Below the pieces are notes generated by a model. That model saw nothing but the letters and a program-made list of their open reading frames with translations. It searched no databases and was not told where the DNA came from. This document shows positions 8,433 to 16,364 of a DNA stretch of 47,945 nucleotides, piece after piece. Position 1 is the first letter of the stretch. Every line of letters starts with the position of its first letter. This DNA is from an uncultured delta proteobacterium (lineage in GTDB: Bacteria; Myxococcota_A; Polyangia; Polyangiales; Polyangiaceae): the NCBI GenBank assembly GCA_903892415.1, contig CAITIQ010000445.1, forward strand, positions 1 to 47,945, written 5' to 3'. The translations under genes and the position numbers were made by a program.

Positions 8433-9473
8433 ATGGCGTTGAGAGCAGCAGCTGGTTTGACTTGGGGCGCTATCCTGTTGGCCACTCCGGCTTGCGGAGA
8501 TAGCGCCGCTCCTGTCGCTTCAGGCGCGGCCTCTGCTGCTGCCTCCGCGCCTCTGCCCCCGTGGCTGGGCATTCCTCGGTCCCAGGCTGAAGTCGAGAAG
8601 GTCATCAATTCATCGGGCCGCACGCCCTATGCAGGGAAGGTCGGCACGCTCCGAGGAAAGGTAACCATTCGGGGGGACGAGTTCCCAAGCGCGGAGTGGT
8701 CGTTTCCTGCCGACTGCCCGAACGCCCAGGCGATGTACGGTCGCACGTTTCGCAAGAGCCCAGGTGGCGGTATTGCCGACGCGCTGGTGAGCGTGACTGG
8801 CTACGACGCCTTCGTCCCGCCCAAAGCCCCAGTGGTTCCGGTCAAAGTGCAGGGGTGTGCTTTCGACCAGCGCCTCTACTCGGCGACCTTCGGGCAGCGT
8901 CTCGAGATCCAGAACCTCGACCATCTCGGCTCGTACACGCCCTTTCTTGACGGGGCGTCCTACCGTTCCGTGATGGTTGCGTTGCCGCAAGGCGCGCCAA
9001 TCAAGCTTTACCCGACTCAGCCCGCGCTCAACTACGTACTGCGTGACTTCCAAGCCAAACCGTTCTTGCAAGCGCGCGTGCTCGTGCTGAAGTTTCCAAC
9101 TCACGACGTCACGGATGGCGAAGGGCAATACGTGATTGAGGGGATTCCTGTTGGCGCGGTGGACGTTAACGTCATGCTGCCCGGCTTGATCAAGGGAACC
9201 CCAGACGAGAGCATCAGCGTGACCATCGCGGAGGGGGAAAACGTGCGTGACGTTGAGCTTGTTTACGACGCGTCGAAGGACAAGCTCGAGAAGCCCGCTA
9301 CGGGGCCGTTCGAGCGCAAGGCTGCAGCGGACGGAGCTGGGGCTTCGACGAGCGCTTCGCCTTCTGCTTCGACGGCAGCATCGGCCTCGGCGGTGGCAAC
9401 TCCTTCCGGCGCTGCTTCGACAGGGGCCCCAGCAGCTGGCCGCACTCCTACCGCGCAACCCCGTCCGCACTGA
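8433..9473 (+). CDS. Exported protein with carboxypeptidase-regulatory-like domain
   Basis: No specific function recognised. The ATG at 8433 gives a hydrophobic leader ending in LLATPACGDS, so it is probably a lipoprotein (Cys21, imperfect lipobox) or a secreted protein; a TTG at 8427 is the other possible start. An Ala/Ser-rich linker follows. The middle carries a stretch resembling cupredoxin-like secreted proteins (KVQGCAFDQRLYSATFGQRLEIQNLD), then a short segment typical of the carboxypeptidase D regulatory-like beta-sandwich (DGEGQYVIEGIPVGAVDVNVMLPG). The C-terminal 60 residues are Ala/Ser/Thr low complexity. It lies 8 bp after nuoN and likely reads through from the nuo operon, which raises the possibility of an accessory role in the cell envelope, but nothing in the sequence proves this. 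Confidence 0.75.
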   Translation: MALRAAAGLTWGAILLATPACGDSAAPVASGAASAAASAPLPPWLGIPRSQAEVEKVINSSGRTPYAGKVGTLRGKVTIRGDEFPSAEWSFPADCPNAQAMYGRTFRKSPGGGIADALVSVTGYDAFVPPKAPVVPVKVQGCAFDQRLYSATFGQRLEIQNLDHLGSYTPFLDGASYRSVMVALPQGAPIKLYPTQPALNYVLRDFQAKPFLQARVLVLKFPTHDVTDGEGQYVIEGIPVGAVDVNVMLPGLIKGTPDESISVTIAEGENVRDVELVYDASKDKLEKPATGPFERKAAADGAGASTSASPSASTAASASAVATPSGAASTGAPAAGRTPTAQPRPH

Positions 9474-9498
9474 GCGGCGGACCGCCTTTATCGCACCA

Positions 9499-10551
9499 CT
9501 ATCGACGTTGCCCGTCGAAGCTTGCGCTAACGCGCCGGCTAACGCTCTCGAGCAGCGGGTCCTCGGAGGTAGCTACGCGCGGTGGGGCGATCGTGAGGAG
9601 CGCACCGAGGCGTGCAGCCAGCCACTCGTACAGCAACAGTTCTCCCAGCGGCGAGAGTGTGCCTGGCGAAAGGGACGGGCTCATCGCTTGATCGAGCTGG
9701 TCGCGATCGGAGCCGCTGGCCAGCATCCAAGCGACGTGGCTCGCGAGATCATCGGGCGAAGCAAGCGCTACTAACCTGGCTTGTTCCAACGCGAGGTCCG
9801 CGCGAGAAAGCGCGAGGGCGCGCAGCGCGAGTTCACCTTGCGCAAGACCTGCTCGGAGCGCTCGCGAACGAGCAAGCTTCAGATCTCCCATGCGCAACGC
9901 CGCATCAACCGAGGACAAGGTCTCTTTGCTTGGGCGTCCAGAGCGCGCGTGCGTGGCGGAGGCGGCTCGGGCGAGCTCCGCGTTGCCAGCCTCTTTCGCG
10001 CGCTGCTCGAGTGCGTGACACAGACCCGCACCGCTACTGGACAGGCAGGAGGCGAGCAGAAGAGCGTCCGCACGGCTTGTTTGCTTCAACTGGTCGAGCA
10101 CACGGGCCAGGAGCTCGATTACTTCGCCGTTGTCCGGCGCCAAGACGAGGGCGAGTTCAGCCTCGGCCAGCGCCAACCGGGGTTGGCTTGCCATCAGTTG
10201 ACAACGCGCAGCTTCGGCATGGACGGAAGCGAACGACGGGCCCAGCTGCTTTGCTTGCTCGAGCACGGCGAGCCCTTCCGCGACGCGCTTCGTTGAGCAG
10301 TGTACGGCTGCGATCCGCGTCAACGGTTCTGCGCCGTCAGGGTCCAAGCGCGAAGCCTCTTCGAAGGCGGCCAGGGCATCGTTCATGGCGCCGTCACGCT
10401 CAGCGACGACGCCACGTGCGTAGGCTTCGTAGGCGCGGGCAGGGATGTAGCGGCCCTCGTACGTCGAACCGAAGGCCGCGCGCTTCACGGTCAGCGGCCT
10501 GCAACCAAGGAGCAACGCGAGTGTCGTAGCGACGATGAATATCGGCCTCAC
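9499..10551 (-). CDS. TPR-repeat lipoprotein
   Basis: Probable outer-membrane lipoprotein: the leader ends in a good lipobox (LALLLGC, lipidated Cys near residue 17). Residues about 40-160 hold three to four tetratricopeptide-like repeats (ALAAFEEASRLDPDGAEPL, LAVLEQAKQLGPSFASVH, ALAEAELALVLAPDNGEV), a protein-interaction scaffold. The rest is helical and Ala/Leu-rich. The start is taken as GTG at 10551 because it forms a GTGA overlap with the stop of the phosphomevalonate kinase gene; a TTG one codon upstream is the alternative. It is the last gene of the mevalonate cassette, but a link to isoprenoid synthesis is only positional. Convergent with the preceding + strand gene. Confidence 0.8.
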   Translation of the reverse strand: MRPIFIVATTLALLLGCRPLTVKRAAFGSTYEGRYIPARAYEAYARGVVAERDGAMNDALAAFEEASRLDPDGAEPLTRIAAVHCSTKRVAEGLAVLEQAKQLGPSFASVHAEAARCQLMASQPRLALAEAELALVLAPDNGEVIELLARVLDQLKQTSRADALLLASCLSSSGAGLCHALEQRAKEAGNAELARAASATHARSGRPSKETLSSVDAALRMGDLKLARSRALRAGLAQGELALRALALSRADLALEQARLVALASPDDLASHVAWMLASGSDRDQLDQAMSPSLSPGTLSPLGELLLYEWLAARLGALLTIAPPRVATSEDPLLESVSRRVSASFDGQRR

Positions 10552-11492
10552 CAAACACCTCGTGGGGCGCGTACTTCACCGGCCCATACGCTTACGCCAG
10601 GCGCCCCTACCTCAAGCTGTAACAGCTCGTAGCCCAGGCTCTGCGCGGAGGCGACGAGCTGTGGCGACGGCTCGCGCCGCGCGTGAAAGAACGCGACGTC
10701 TCCACCGCCAGCGCCGCTCGGTCCAAGCGCCGCGCCCTCCCTCGCCGCAGCAGCGCCTAGCTCTCGCACTTCGGGCGTTACGATGGCCACCCCAGCGCGA
10801 TCTCCAAGCTCGGCCAAAATTGCGAATTGTGCACGAAGTGCCTCAGAGAGTAGCTCTGCCTGCCGCGCACTGTGCGCGCGCTCGGCCGCTGCGATCGCGG
10901 TCTTCATCAGCACGGCGAACGGCTCGGGTTCCGCTTCAGCAAACGCCTTCACCTTTGCAACAAACGCAGAAGTAACTGCGCTTTCGCGCGCGGCAAATAC
11001 GCGCACGACGCTGTCGTTCGGTAGCCCAACCGGCTCGATCATGGGAGGCTCATTCGCCGACGTCGACCGGCGAAGAGCGATCGTCCCACCGAACGTGCTA
11101 GCAGCTACATCCGCGCCGCTCCCACCGCCCTGCGCCGCCCGATGGACCTGCAGTGCGGTGTGGAACAACTCCTCTCGTCCACCCGGCTCCGCACGTGAAG
11201 GGTCTTGCGCAAGCAAGCTCGCGAGCAAGATCGCCGAACTCGAACCAAGGCCGAGCTTGCGGCTTCCGCCCTGACCATCGGCCGTTCGAAGCTCGTCAGC
11301 GTTGACTCGAAACGGCTTCGCCAGCAGGCCTCGTTCAACCCCGCAACGCACCTCTTCGGAAACATGAACGGCGTCGCCCTCGCTGTCAGCGTACGCAAAG
11401 CGCGAGACCGCGGTGACCAGCGCCGGCGCGCCGTAGAGCACGCTGTAGGCGCCGGAGAGCACCAATTTGCCGGGAGCGCGCGCGCGAGGCAT
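10548..11492 (-). CDS. mvaK2: Phosphomevalonate kinase (GHMP family)
   Basis: Phosphorylates 5-phosphomevalonate to the diphosphate using ATP, the second kinase step of the mevalonate pathway. The GHMP-kinase fold is clear: N-terminal APGKLVLSGAYSVLYGAPA, the phosphate-binding loop KLGLGSSSA at about residues 79-87, and a C-terminal GPSGAGGGDVAFF motif. The SGAY/YSVLYG N-terminus is characteristic of phosphomevalonate rather than mevalonate kinases, and its position beside mvaK1 and mvaD supports the call. The ATG at 11492 shares one base with the mvaD stop (TGATG), and its stop overlaps the next gene. At 314 residues it is on the short side of the family. Confidence 0.88.
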   Translation of the reverse strand: MPRARAPGKLVLSGAYSVLYGAPALVTAVSRFAYADSEGDAVHVSEEVRCGVERGLLAKPFRVNADELRTADGQGGSRKLGLGSSSAILLASLLAQDPSRAEPGGREELFHTALQVHRAAQGGGSGADVAASTFGGTIALRRSTSANEPPMIEPVGLPNDSVVRVFAARESAVTSAFVAKVKAFAEAEPEPFAVLMKTAIAAAERAHSARQAELLSEALRAQFAILAELGDRAGVAIVTPEVRELGAAAAREGAALGPSGAGGGDVAFFHARREPSPQLVASAQSLGYELLQLEVGAPGVSVWAGEVRAPRGVW

Positions 11493-12496
11493 CAGCCCGC
11501 GACCACCGTGGCCCCGGCTCCGGGCCGTGCGGTAATGGTGCGAAGGACGCCAGGGACCGAGGCAAGGTAAGCGGCGACTTTCTCGGCGTCGGCGCCGCGC
11601 GTGAACACCTTCACGTGAGGCCCAGCGTCGATCGTCAGGTAACCCTCGAGACCGCCTGCACGCATCTTTCGCACGGCGTGGATCACCTCCACCGTCGCGC
11701 CGCTGAAGTAGAGAATGGCCGGATTCGCTGCGAGAGCGCCGGCGTGCATCGACAAGGCGCTCTGCTCGATTGCAGGACCCATCTTGGTAAGGTCACGTTC
11801 GAGCAGGCCGGCGCGCAGATGGGTGAAGGTGGCTGGTGCCGAGTCGACCCACGCCTTGTAGTACGGGCTGGTATCGCGCGTGTGTTTCATGCCGTCGCTC
11901 GAGCCGACATCCTTCGCTCCTTCGCGCGTGACGGCGACGACGATCGCTACGTCCCAAAAGTCCGGGCCGGCAACCTCGTTGGCGGAGAGCGCCTCATCGC
12001 TCGGTACGCCTGCACGCAGCTCGACGAAGCCGCCAAAGAGCGAACGGGCTGCGGAGACGCTGATGCGTCGGGCCAAGTCCGACAGAACGTCGCGCGATAG
12101 CTGAAGGCCAAGCGCGTGCGTCGCGGCCGTCGCGAGCGCAGCGAACGCCGAGGCACTCGAGGCGAGACCGGACGCGGTCGGAAAATCATTCGAAGAGACC
12201 ACGTGGGCGCGCTCCGCTGAGCCACCGAGCGCACGAACGCGATCGAGCATCTGCGTCACCCGCTGTAGGACGACGCCCTCAGCAGGTTGACCGTTCAGTT
12301 CGAACGCATCGCTCGCGAGGGCGCCGTCAAAGGTCACACTGGTCTTGGTTTGCATACCGCGCAGCGTGAGCGAGAGGCTGGGCACTGCAGGCAGATTGTG
12401 GCCGAAGGTCTGCTTGCCCCAATACTTCGACAGGGCGATGTTCGGATGAGCGATGGCAGTCGCTGTCTTGCTCGTTGAATTCGCTTGTTGGGTCAC
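11492..12496 (-). CDS. mvaD: Diphosphomevalonate decarboxylase
   Basis: ATP-dependent decarboxylation of mevalonate 5-diphosphate to isopentenyl diphosphate, the last step of the classical mevalonate pathway. Landmarks: AHPNIALSKYWGK near the N-terminus, the phosphate-binding SSNDFPTASGLASSASAF, and TIDAGPHVKVF, which carries the catalytic Asp. The frame is open upstream, but GTG at 12496 gives 334 residues, the family length, and makes a GTGA overlap with the mvaK1 stop, so that start is chosen. The presence of the full decarboxylase motifs argues for the classical rather than the archaeal-type branch. Confidence 0.93.
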   Translation of the reverse strand: MTQQANSTSKTATAIAHPNIALSKYWGKQTFGHNLPAVPSLSLTLRGMQTKTSVTFDGALASDAFELNGQPAEGVVLQRVTQMLDRVRALGGSAERAHVVSSNDFPTASGLASSASAFAALATAATHALGLQLSRDVLSDLARRISVSAARSLFGGFVELRAGVPSDEALSANEVAGPDFWDVAIVVAVTREGAKDVGSSDGMKHTRDTSPYYKAWVDSAPATFTHLRAGLLERDLTKMGPAIEQSALSMHAGALAANPAILYFSGATVEVIHAVRKMRAGGLEGYLTIDAGPHVKVFTRGADAEKVAAYLASVPGVLRTITARPGAGATVVAG

Positions 12497-13449
12497 GCTT
12501 TGCTCCCAGATTGACGCGCTCGAATACGGGTGGGGAAGGAGAGATAGCCGCGTGCAGACCACGCGTCGGCGATGCGTCGTGCTCGCTCGGCCGCCGATGA
12601 GTTGGCTTCATCGGGCGCGCCGAAGCCGCCGAGCGCGATCACACTTCCACCGCCACCGGAGCCGGTGAGTTTGACGCCTTTGGCACCAGCCTCGCGAGCG
12701 ACGTGACACATGTCATCGATTGACTCGGTGGAGAGATGGACTTCGCGCAGCAGCTGCTGATTCGCATCGAACAGCGCACCGAGCTCGTCCTCTTGCGTCG
12801 CCGCCAGACAGCGCTCGGCTTGTTCGACCAGGGCGTGCACGCCCTCGAGAAAACGCCGATGTAGCGCGGGTGCTGAGTGCTGCAGCTCGGCGATGCCCTC
12901 AACCATCGTCTTGGTCGAAGCGCTCTTGCCCGAGTAGCCGACAGCGAGCCAGAGGTCCTTCGAAGTTGCGAGTTCATTCGGCTTCTGGCCGCGCTCGTAG
13001 CGCAAGAAGGTCCCGAGCAACGCCGCCGCCGTATCGATGCCCGAGGGGTTACCGTGGTACACGCGCTCCCAAGCCATCGCTCGCTCGAACACAGCCTGTT
13101 CATCGCTCGCCTCGGTCGCCAGCAACACCGCACGAGCGATCGCCACACCGAGCGCGGCTGAGCAACCGAGCCCACCGCCGGGTGGGATGTCCGCGCGCGC
13201 CGTCACCGAGAGCGGTGCTGTTTCGGGAGCCAGCAGCGAAGCAAATGAGCGGGCGAGGTCGCTCGAAAGGTCATCCGAATAGACCTCGCTCGTCCCAAGC
13301 CGAAGCGTGGAGCGCTCGCCCGTTTGGCTGGCGTGCGCCACCGCGCCACGCTCGATGCCAGCCGCGATCCCCGGGACGCCGTAAACCACGGCGTGCTCGC
13401 CGAAAATGATCACCTTGCCGGCGCCGCGACCTTCGAACGTCGGCTTCAT
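12493..13449 (-). CDS. mvaK1: Mevalonate kinase
   Basis: Phosphorylates mevalonate to 5-phosphomevalonate. GHMP-kinase motifs in order: GRGAGKVIIFGEHAVVYG at residues 7-24, the ATP loop PPGGGLGCSAAL, the catalytic Asp in GNPSGIDTA, and LTGSGGGGSVIAL near the C-terminus. The ATG at 13449 overlaps the polyprenyl synthase stop by four bases (ATGA); the open frame runs about 30 residues further upstream but that part is the tail of the previous gene read in another frame. With this start the protein is 318 residues, normal for the family. The TGA overlaps the mvaD GTG. Confidence 0.93.
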   Translation of the reverse strand: MKPTFEGRGAGKVIIFGEHAVVYGVPGIAAGIERGAVAHASQTGERSTLRLGTSEVYSDDLSSDLARSFASLLAPETAPLSVTARADIPPGGGLGCSAALGVAIARAVLLATEASDEQAVFERAMAWERVYHGNPSGIDTAAALLGTFLRYERGQKPNELATSKDLWLAVGYSGKSASTKTMVEGIAELQHSAPALHRRFLEGVHALVEQAERCLAATQEDELGALFDANQQLLREVHLSTESIDDMCHVAREAGAKGVKLTGSGGGGSVIALGGFGAPDEANSSAAERARRIADAWSARGYLSFPTRIRARQSGSKA

Positions 13450-14576
13450 CGCGCCTCGCGCCCGCCCGGCCCGACGCGAATAGCAAGGGACGCTCCGTAG
13501 AGCGCCAACCGCGCAGGCTCGGCTAGCGGCAGCCCCCAAGCCTTCTTCTCAGCTTGCGTGCACAAGGTCGCGAGGTGCTTCTCCACGGACTCGCGAGCGC
13601 CTGTCGCTTCGATCGCCGCGACTGCGGCCGCCATCTCGCTCTTGGTCGCGTGCCGCTTGGCCCACACTTGTTCGACGGCGCGTTTTCCGGCTCCGCGCAG
13701 CTTTGGTTTGGCCTCACGCACGACCGCGCTGTTCTTGCCGGCGAGCAGATCCGAACCCTGCGGTCTACCTGCCTCGGCCTCGGTGCCGAACACGCCCAGG
13801 AGGTCATCGCGCAACTGAAAGCCGACCCCGAGCGGGTCGGCGAAGGCGTACAGCGCGCGCTGCGTCTTCAGCGGCGCTCCGCCAAGGACCGCGCCTAATC
13901 CGAGCGGGCCGCGCACGGTGTAGCTGCCCGTCTTCAGATCGTGAAGGACCTCGACGTTGGCGTTTGGAGACAAAGTGTCGAGCACCTGACCAAAAACGAC
14001 GTCTTCGTGAATCGCGAGCAGGTAGCGCAGCGCCGGCCCTTGCACATCCGCCGGCACTGGCTTGCTGAGTAGCGCGCCGACGGCCAACCCCCACACGTAG
14101 TCGCTCGCCAAGAGGGCGCCGACTGCCCCTAGCTTCTCGGGCGTATGCAGCTTGTTCCTCTTGAGGGTGGTAGCGATCGCGATGTGCGCGCTCGGGCCGC
14201 CGCGCCGCTCGACATCCCCATCCATCCAATCGTCTTGGATCAGCAGGTAGCTCTGCAACATCTCCAGCGCGACTCCGCCCATCGTCGCGACCTCTTTGCG
14301 CGCGCGCGGCGCCACTCCAAAGTAGCTGGCAGCGAGCAGTGCCGCGCGAAAGCGCTTACCTCCGCGCAACGACAAGTCCTTCGCGGCATCGAGGACAGCC
14401 AGGACTTCAGGCCCCAACGCGGCGCGTTGCTTGCGCACAGCGTCGAACTGCGCCGTCATCTGTGCTTCAACTGCCGGCTTGGTTTTGGCAAGCAAGTCTG
14501 CAAACGCTTGTTTCGCGCGGGTAGCATCGGGGCTGCCCTTAGCTGCCGGCTTGTTCACAGTGCGCGATTCATTCAT
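13446..14576 (-). CDS. Polyprenyl diphosphate synthase (trans-isoprenyl diphosphate synthase)
   Basis: Condenses isopentenyl diphosphate with allylic diphosphates to give FPP, GGPP or a longer chain; the exact product length cannot be read with confidence. Motifs: GGKRFRAAL at residues 72-80, the first Asp-rich motif QDDWMDGD (Asp115, 116, 119), KTGSYTV, and the second Asp-rich motif QLRDDLLG (Asp257-258), where the usual third Asp is a Gly. The gene heads the tightly overlapping set with the mevalonate kinases, so it probably uses the IPP they make. The call ispA/crtE cannot be separated here, so no symbol is given. 376 residues, slightly long because of the N- and C-terminal tails. Confidence 0.9.
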   Translation of the reverse strand: MNESRTVNKPAAKGSPDATRAKQAFADLLAKTKPAVEAQMTAQFDAVRKQRAALGPEVLAVLDAAKDLSLRGGKRFRAALLAASYFGVAPRARKEVATMGGVALEMLQSYLLIQDDWMDGDVERRGGPSAHIAIATTLKRNKLHTPEKLGAVGALLASDYVWGLAVGALLSKPVPADVQGPALRYLLAIHEDVVFGQVLDTLSPNANVEVLHDLKTGSYTVRGPLGLGAVLGGAPLKTQRALYAFADPLGVGFQLRDDLLGVFGTEAEAGRPQGSDLLAGKNSAVVREAKPKLRGAGKRAVEQVWAKRHATKSEMAAAVAAIEATGARESVEKHLATLCTQAEKKAWGLPLAEPARLALYGASLAIRVGPGGREAR

Positions 14577-14624
14577 CGCCGAGCGGTCTAGTCCGAAGGA
14601 TCGCGTGGGGCAACTTGAGCTGCT

Positions 14625-15299
14625 TTAGCGCGGACGAAATCGGGCCAACGCGCGACGCACCGGCTCACGGCGAGCCCCTCCCGCGACGACCGGATCCACT
14701 CCTCCCACCAATGTCATCAGCGCGCGTACCTTGGAAGCAGCACGCTTCGCTGCTGCGGCATCGTTGCGAGCCTGCGCAAGGCTCAGCAGTTTGCGCGCTG
14801 CACTGAGCGCAACTGGGAGCCGATCTGCGGCGGCCGCAACCTCGAGCAACTTCTCGAGCCCAGGCTCGTTCGCTGGGTTGGCAACTCGGAACTCGCACAG
14901 CAGTTTGGTGGCTTCATCAAAGCGGCGGGCTCGCGCAAAAAGCTCCGCTTGTGCGAATAGACCGTCCCAGAAACCGAGAATGCGCTCCATCCCGAGCTTG
15001 AGCACGCTCACCGCTTCATCGAGCTCGCCGGTGGATTCCCGCAGTCGGGCCAGCGCGAGGTATGCGGGGCCGTAGCTTCCATCCGCTGCGATCGCCTCAT
15101 TGAAGCGCGCAACCGCTGAATCAACTTGTCCGGCGCGCAACGAGGCAGAGCCAAGTTCCGTCAGCTCCCGGGCTCGCTTGGTCGCCCAGTTCTCAACCGC
15201 TGGTGCGGTGAGCGACTGCGTGTTTTGCTGCGCCATCAGGTCGGCTGGAATGGCGACGCAAATTGACGCCAGTAGCAGCATTGAGCCTAAACGCCGCAT
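14625..15299 (-). CDS. Exported TPR-like protein
   Basis: A 224-residue protein with an N-terminal signal peptide (positively charged MRRLG, hydrophobic stretch, likely cleavage after LMA). Residues about 40-115 contain two to three tetratricopeptide-like helical pairs (RAGQVDSAVARFNEAIAADGSYGPAYLALARL and following). Function unknown; a periplasmic scaffold is the natural reading. It sits 14 bp downstream of the PEGA/TPR protein and 48 bp upstream of the polyprenyl synthase, so it appears to be in the same operon. Confidence 0.75.
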   Translation of the reverse strand: MRRLGSMLLLASICVAIPADLMAQQNTQSLTAPAVENWATKRARELTELGSASLRAGQVDSAVARFNEAIAADGSYGPAYLALARLRESTGELDEAVSVLKLGMERILGFWDGLFAQAELFARARRFDEATKLLCEFRVANPANEPGLEKLLEVAAAADRLPVALSAARKLLSLAQARNDAAAAKRAASKVRALMTLVGGVDPVVAGGARREPVRRALARFRPR

Positions 15300-15313
15300 A
15301 CTCCGGCCGGGAC

Positions 15314-16276
15314 TCAGAACTCCCAGGTGAGGGAGCCGCCCGTCGGACCAATGGCCACGGTCGGGATCGGTGAGAGTTCGGCGGGCACCTCGTAGTAGCC
15401 GTCGCGAACCGGACGCTTCTTGAACCCGACGGCGAAGATGGGAATGCCCACGGCGAGGCCGACCACGCCAAGGAGGCCAAGCCCGACAATGGGTCCTCCA
15501 GGTGGGTCGTCGCTCAGGGCCAAGCCAGTCGCGGCGAGCAAAGCCACGCCACCAACGCCCATGGTGATACCACCGCCGATGATCATGCCCAGCCGTGGCT
15601 TCATTTTGGCACCAGCCGCCACCGGAATGGCGATCGTCACGGTCTTGCCTTCCTCGCTGAGGTCAATCTCTTCGCTGAACGGCTCGCCGTCGTCCTTGGC
15701 CGTCGTGGCCTCAACGGTGTGCTCGCCTGGGTCGAATGGCAGCGCCTTGTTGTAGTCCTGCGGGCCAATCAAGGTGCCGTCAACCTTGACGCTCTTCACC
15801 TTGCCGCCTTGCGGCACCGATAGGCGGATGCGCATGAGGCGTGGTTCGAGCGCGGAGAGCCGCTCTTTCGCCTTCTGCTCTCGATCAGCCTGCAATGCGG
15901 CCTTCGTGCGATCAGCAACCTCGGTAAAAAGTTTGAACGCGGTTCCGGTCTGGCCGAGCTTCTCGCGACAGTCTGCCAAGTTGTAGAGCGTGCCAATTCC
16001 CGGCCGCACCTTTTGGCTTTCTTGGAATTTCTCGCAGGCCCCAGCGACGTCCCCGTCGTCCATCAAGGTGCGCCCATCGTTGAACAGCTTGGTTGCACGG
16101 GCCTTGTCGGAATCTGAGACCTCCGCTTCGGGCTCTGTGGCCGGTTCACCTGCGGCCGCTGTCGTTGTCGGTTCTGCCGTTGTTCCGCTAGCTTCAGCCG
16201 CAGCTTCACCGCCAGCAAGAGCTACCTTTGGGAAAGTCGCGAGGGCTAGGACAAGGAATAAGCTGGTCTTCTGCAT
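15314..16276 (-). CDS. TPR/PEGA-like membrane protein
   Basis: Common myxobacterial architecture. A signal peptide (residues 1-21, ending VALA) is followed by a low-complexity Ala/Thr/Glu linker, a TPR-like segment at about 50-130 (ATKLFNDGRTLMDDGDVAGAC, GIGTLYNLADCREKLGQTGTA), a PEGA-like beta domain at about 150-225 (VKVDGTLIG, LPFDPGEHTVEA), and two hydrophobic helices at about 233-260 and 270-292. PEGA domains are usually surface or periplasmic. Substrate and partner unknown. It heads the run leading into the mevalonate genes and lies 88 bp downstream of the Ser/Thr kinase gene, so co-transcription with the kinase is possible. Confidence 0.8.
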   Translation of the reverse strand: MQKTSLFLVLALATFPKVALAGGEAAAEASGTTAEPTTTAAAGEPATEPEAEVSDSDKARATKLFNDGRTLMDDGDVAGACEKFQESQKVRPGIGTLYNLADCREKLGQTGTAFKLFTEVADRTKAALQADREQKAKERLSALEPRLMRIRLSVPQGGKVKSVKVDGTLIGPQDYNKALPFDPGEHTVEATTAKDDGEPFSEEIDLSEEGKTVTIAIPVAAGAKMKPRLGMIIGGGITMGVGGVALLAATGLALSDDPPGGPIVGLGLLGVVGLAVGIPIFAVGFKKRPVRDGYYEVPAELSPIPTVAIGPTGGSLTWEF

Positions 16277-16364
16277 GATTGATACTTAGCCAATCGTTCG
16301 TGGTCGCGTCTTTGGTGCGGCAAGATTTCCGCGCTCGGGGCACGAACTCAGCGCCCCACCGGGT

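Noticed and set aside
9612..10529. + strand open frame of 305 residues
   Set aside because: Opposite the TPR lipoprotein gene, Arg-rich, no recognisable motif.
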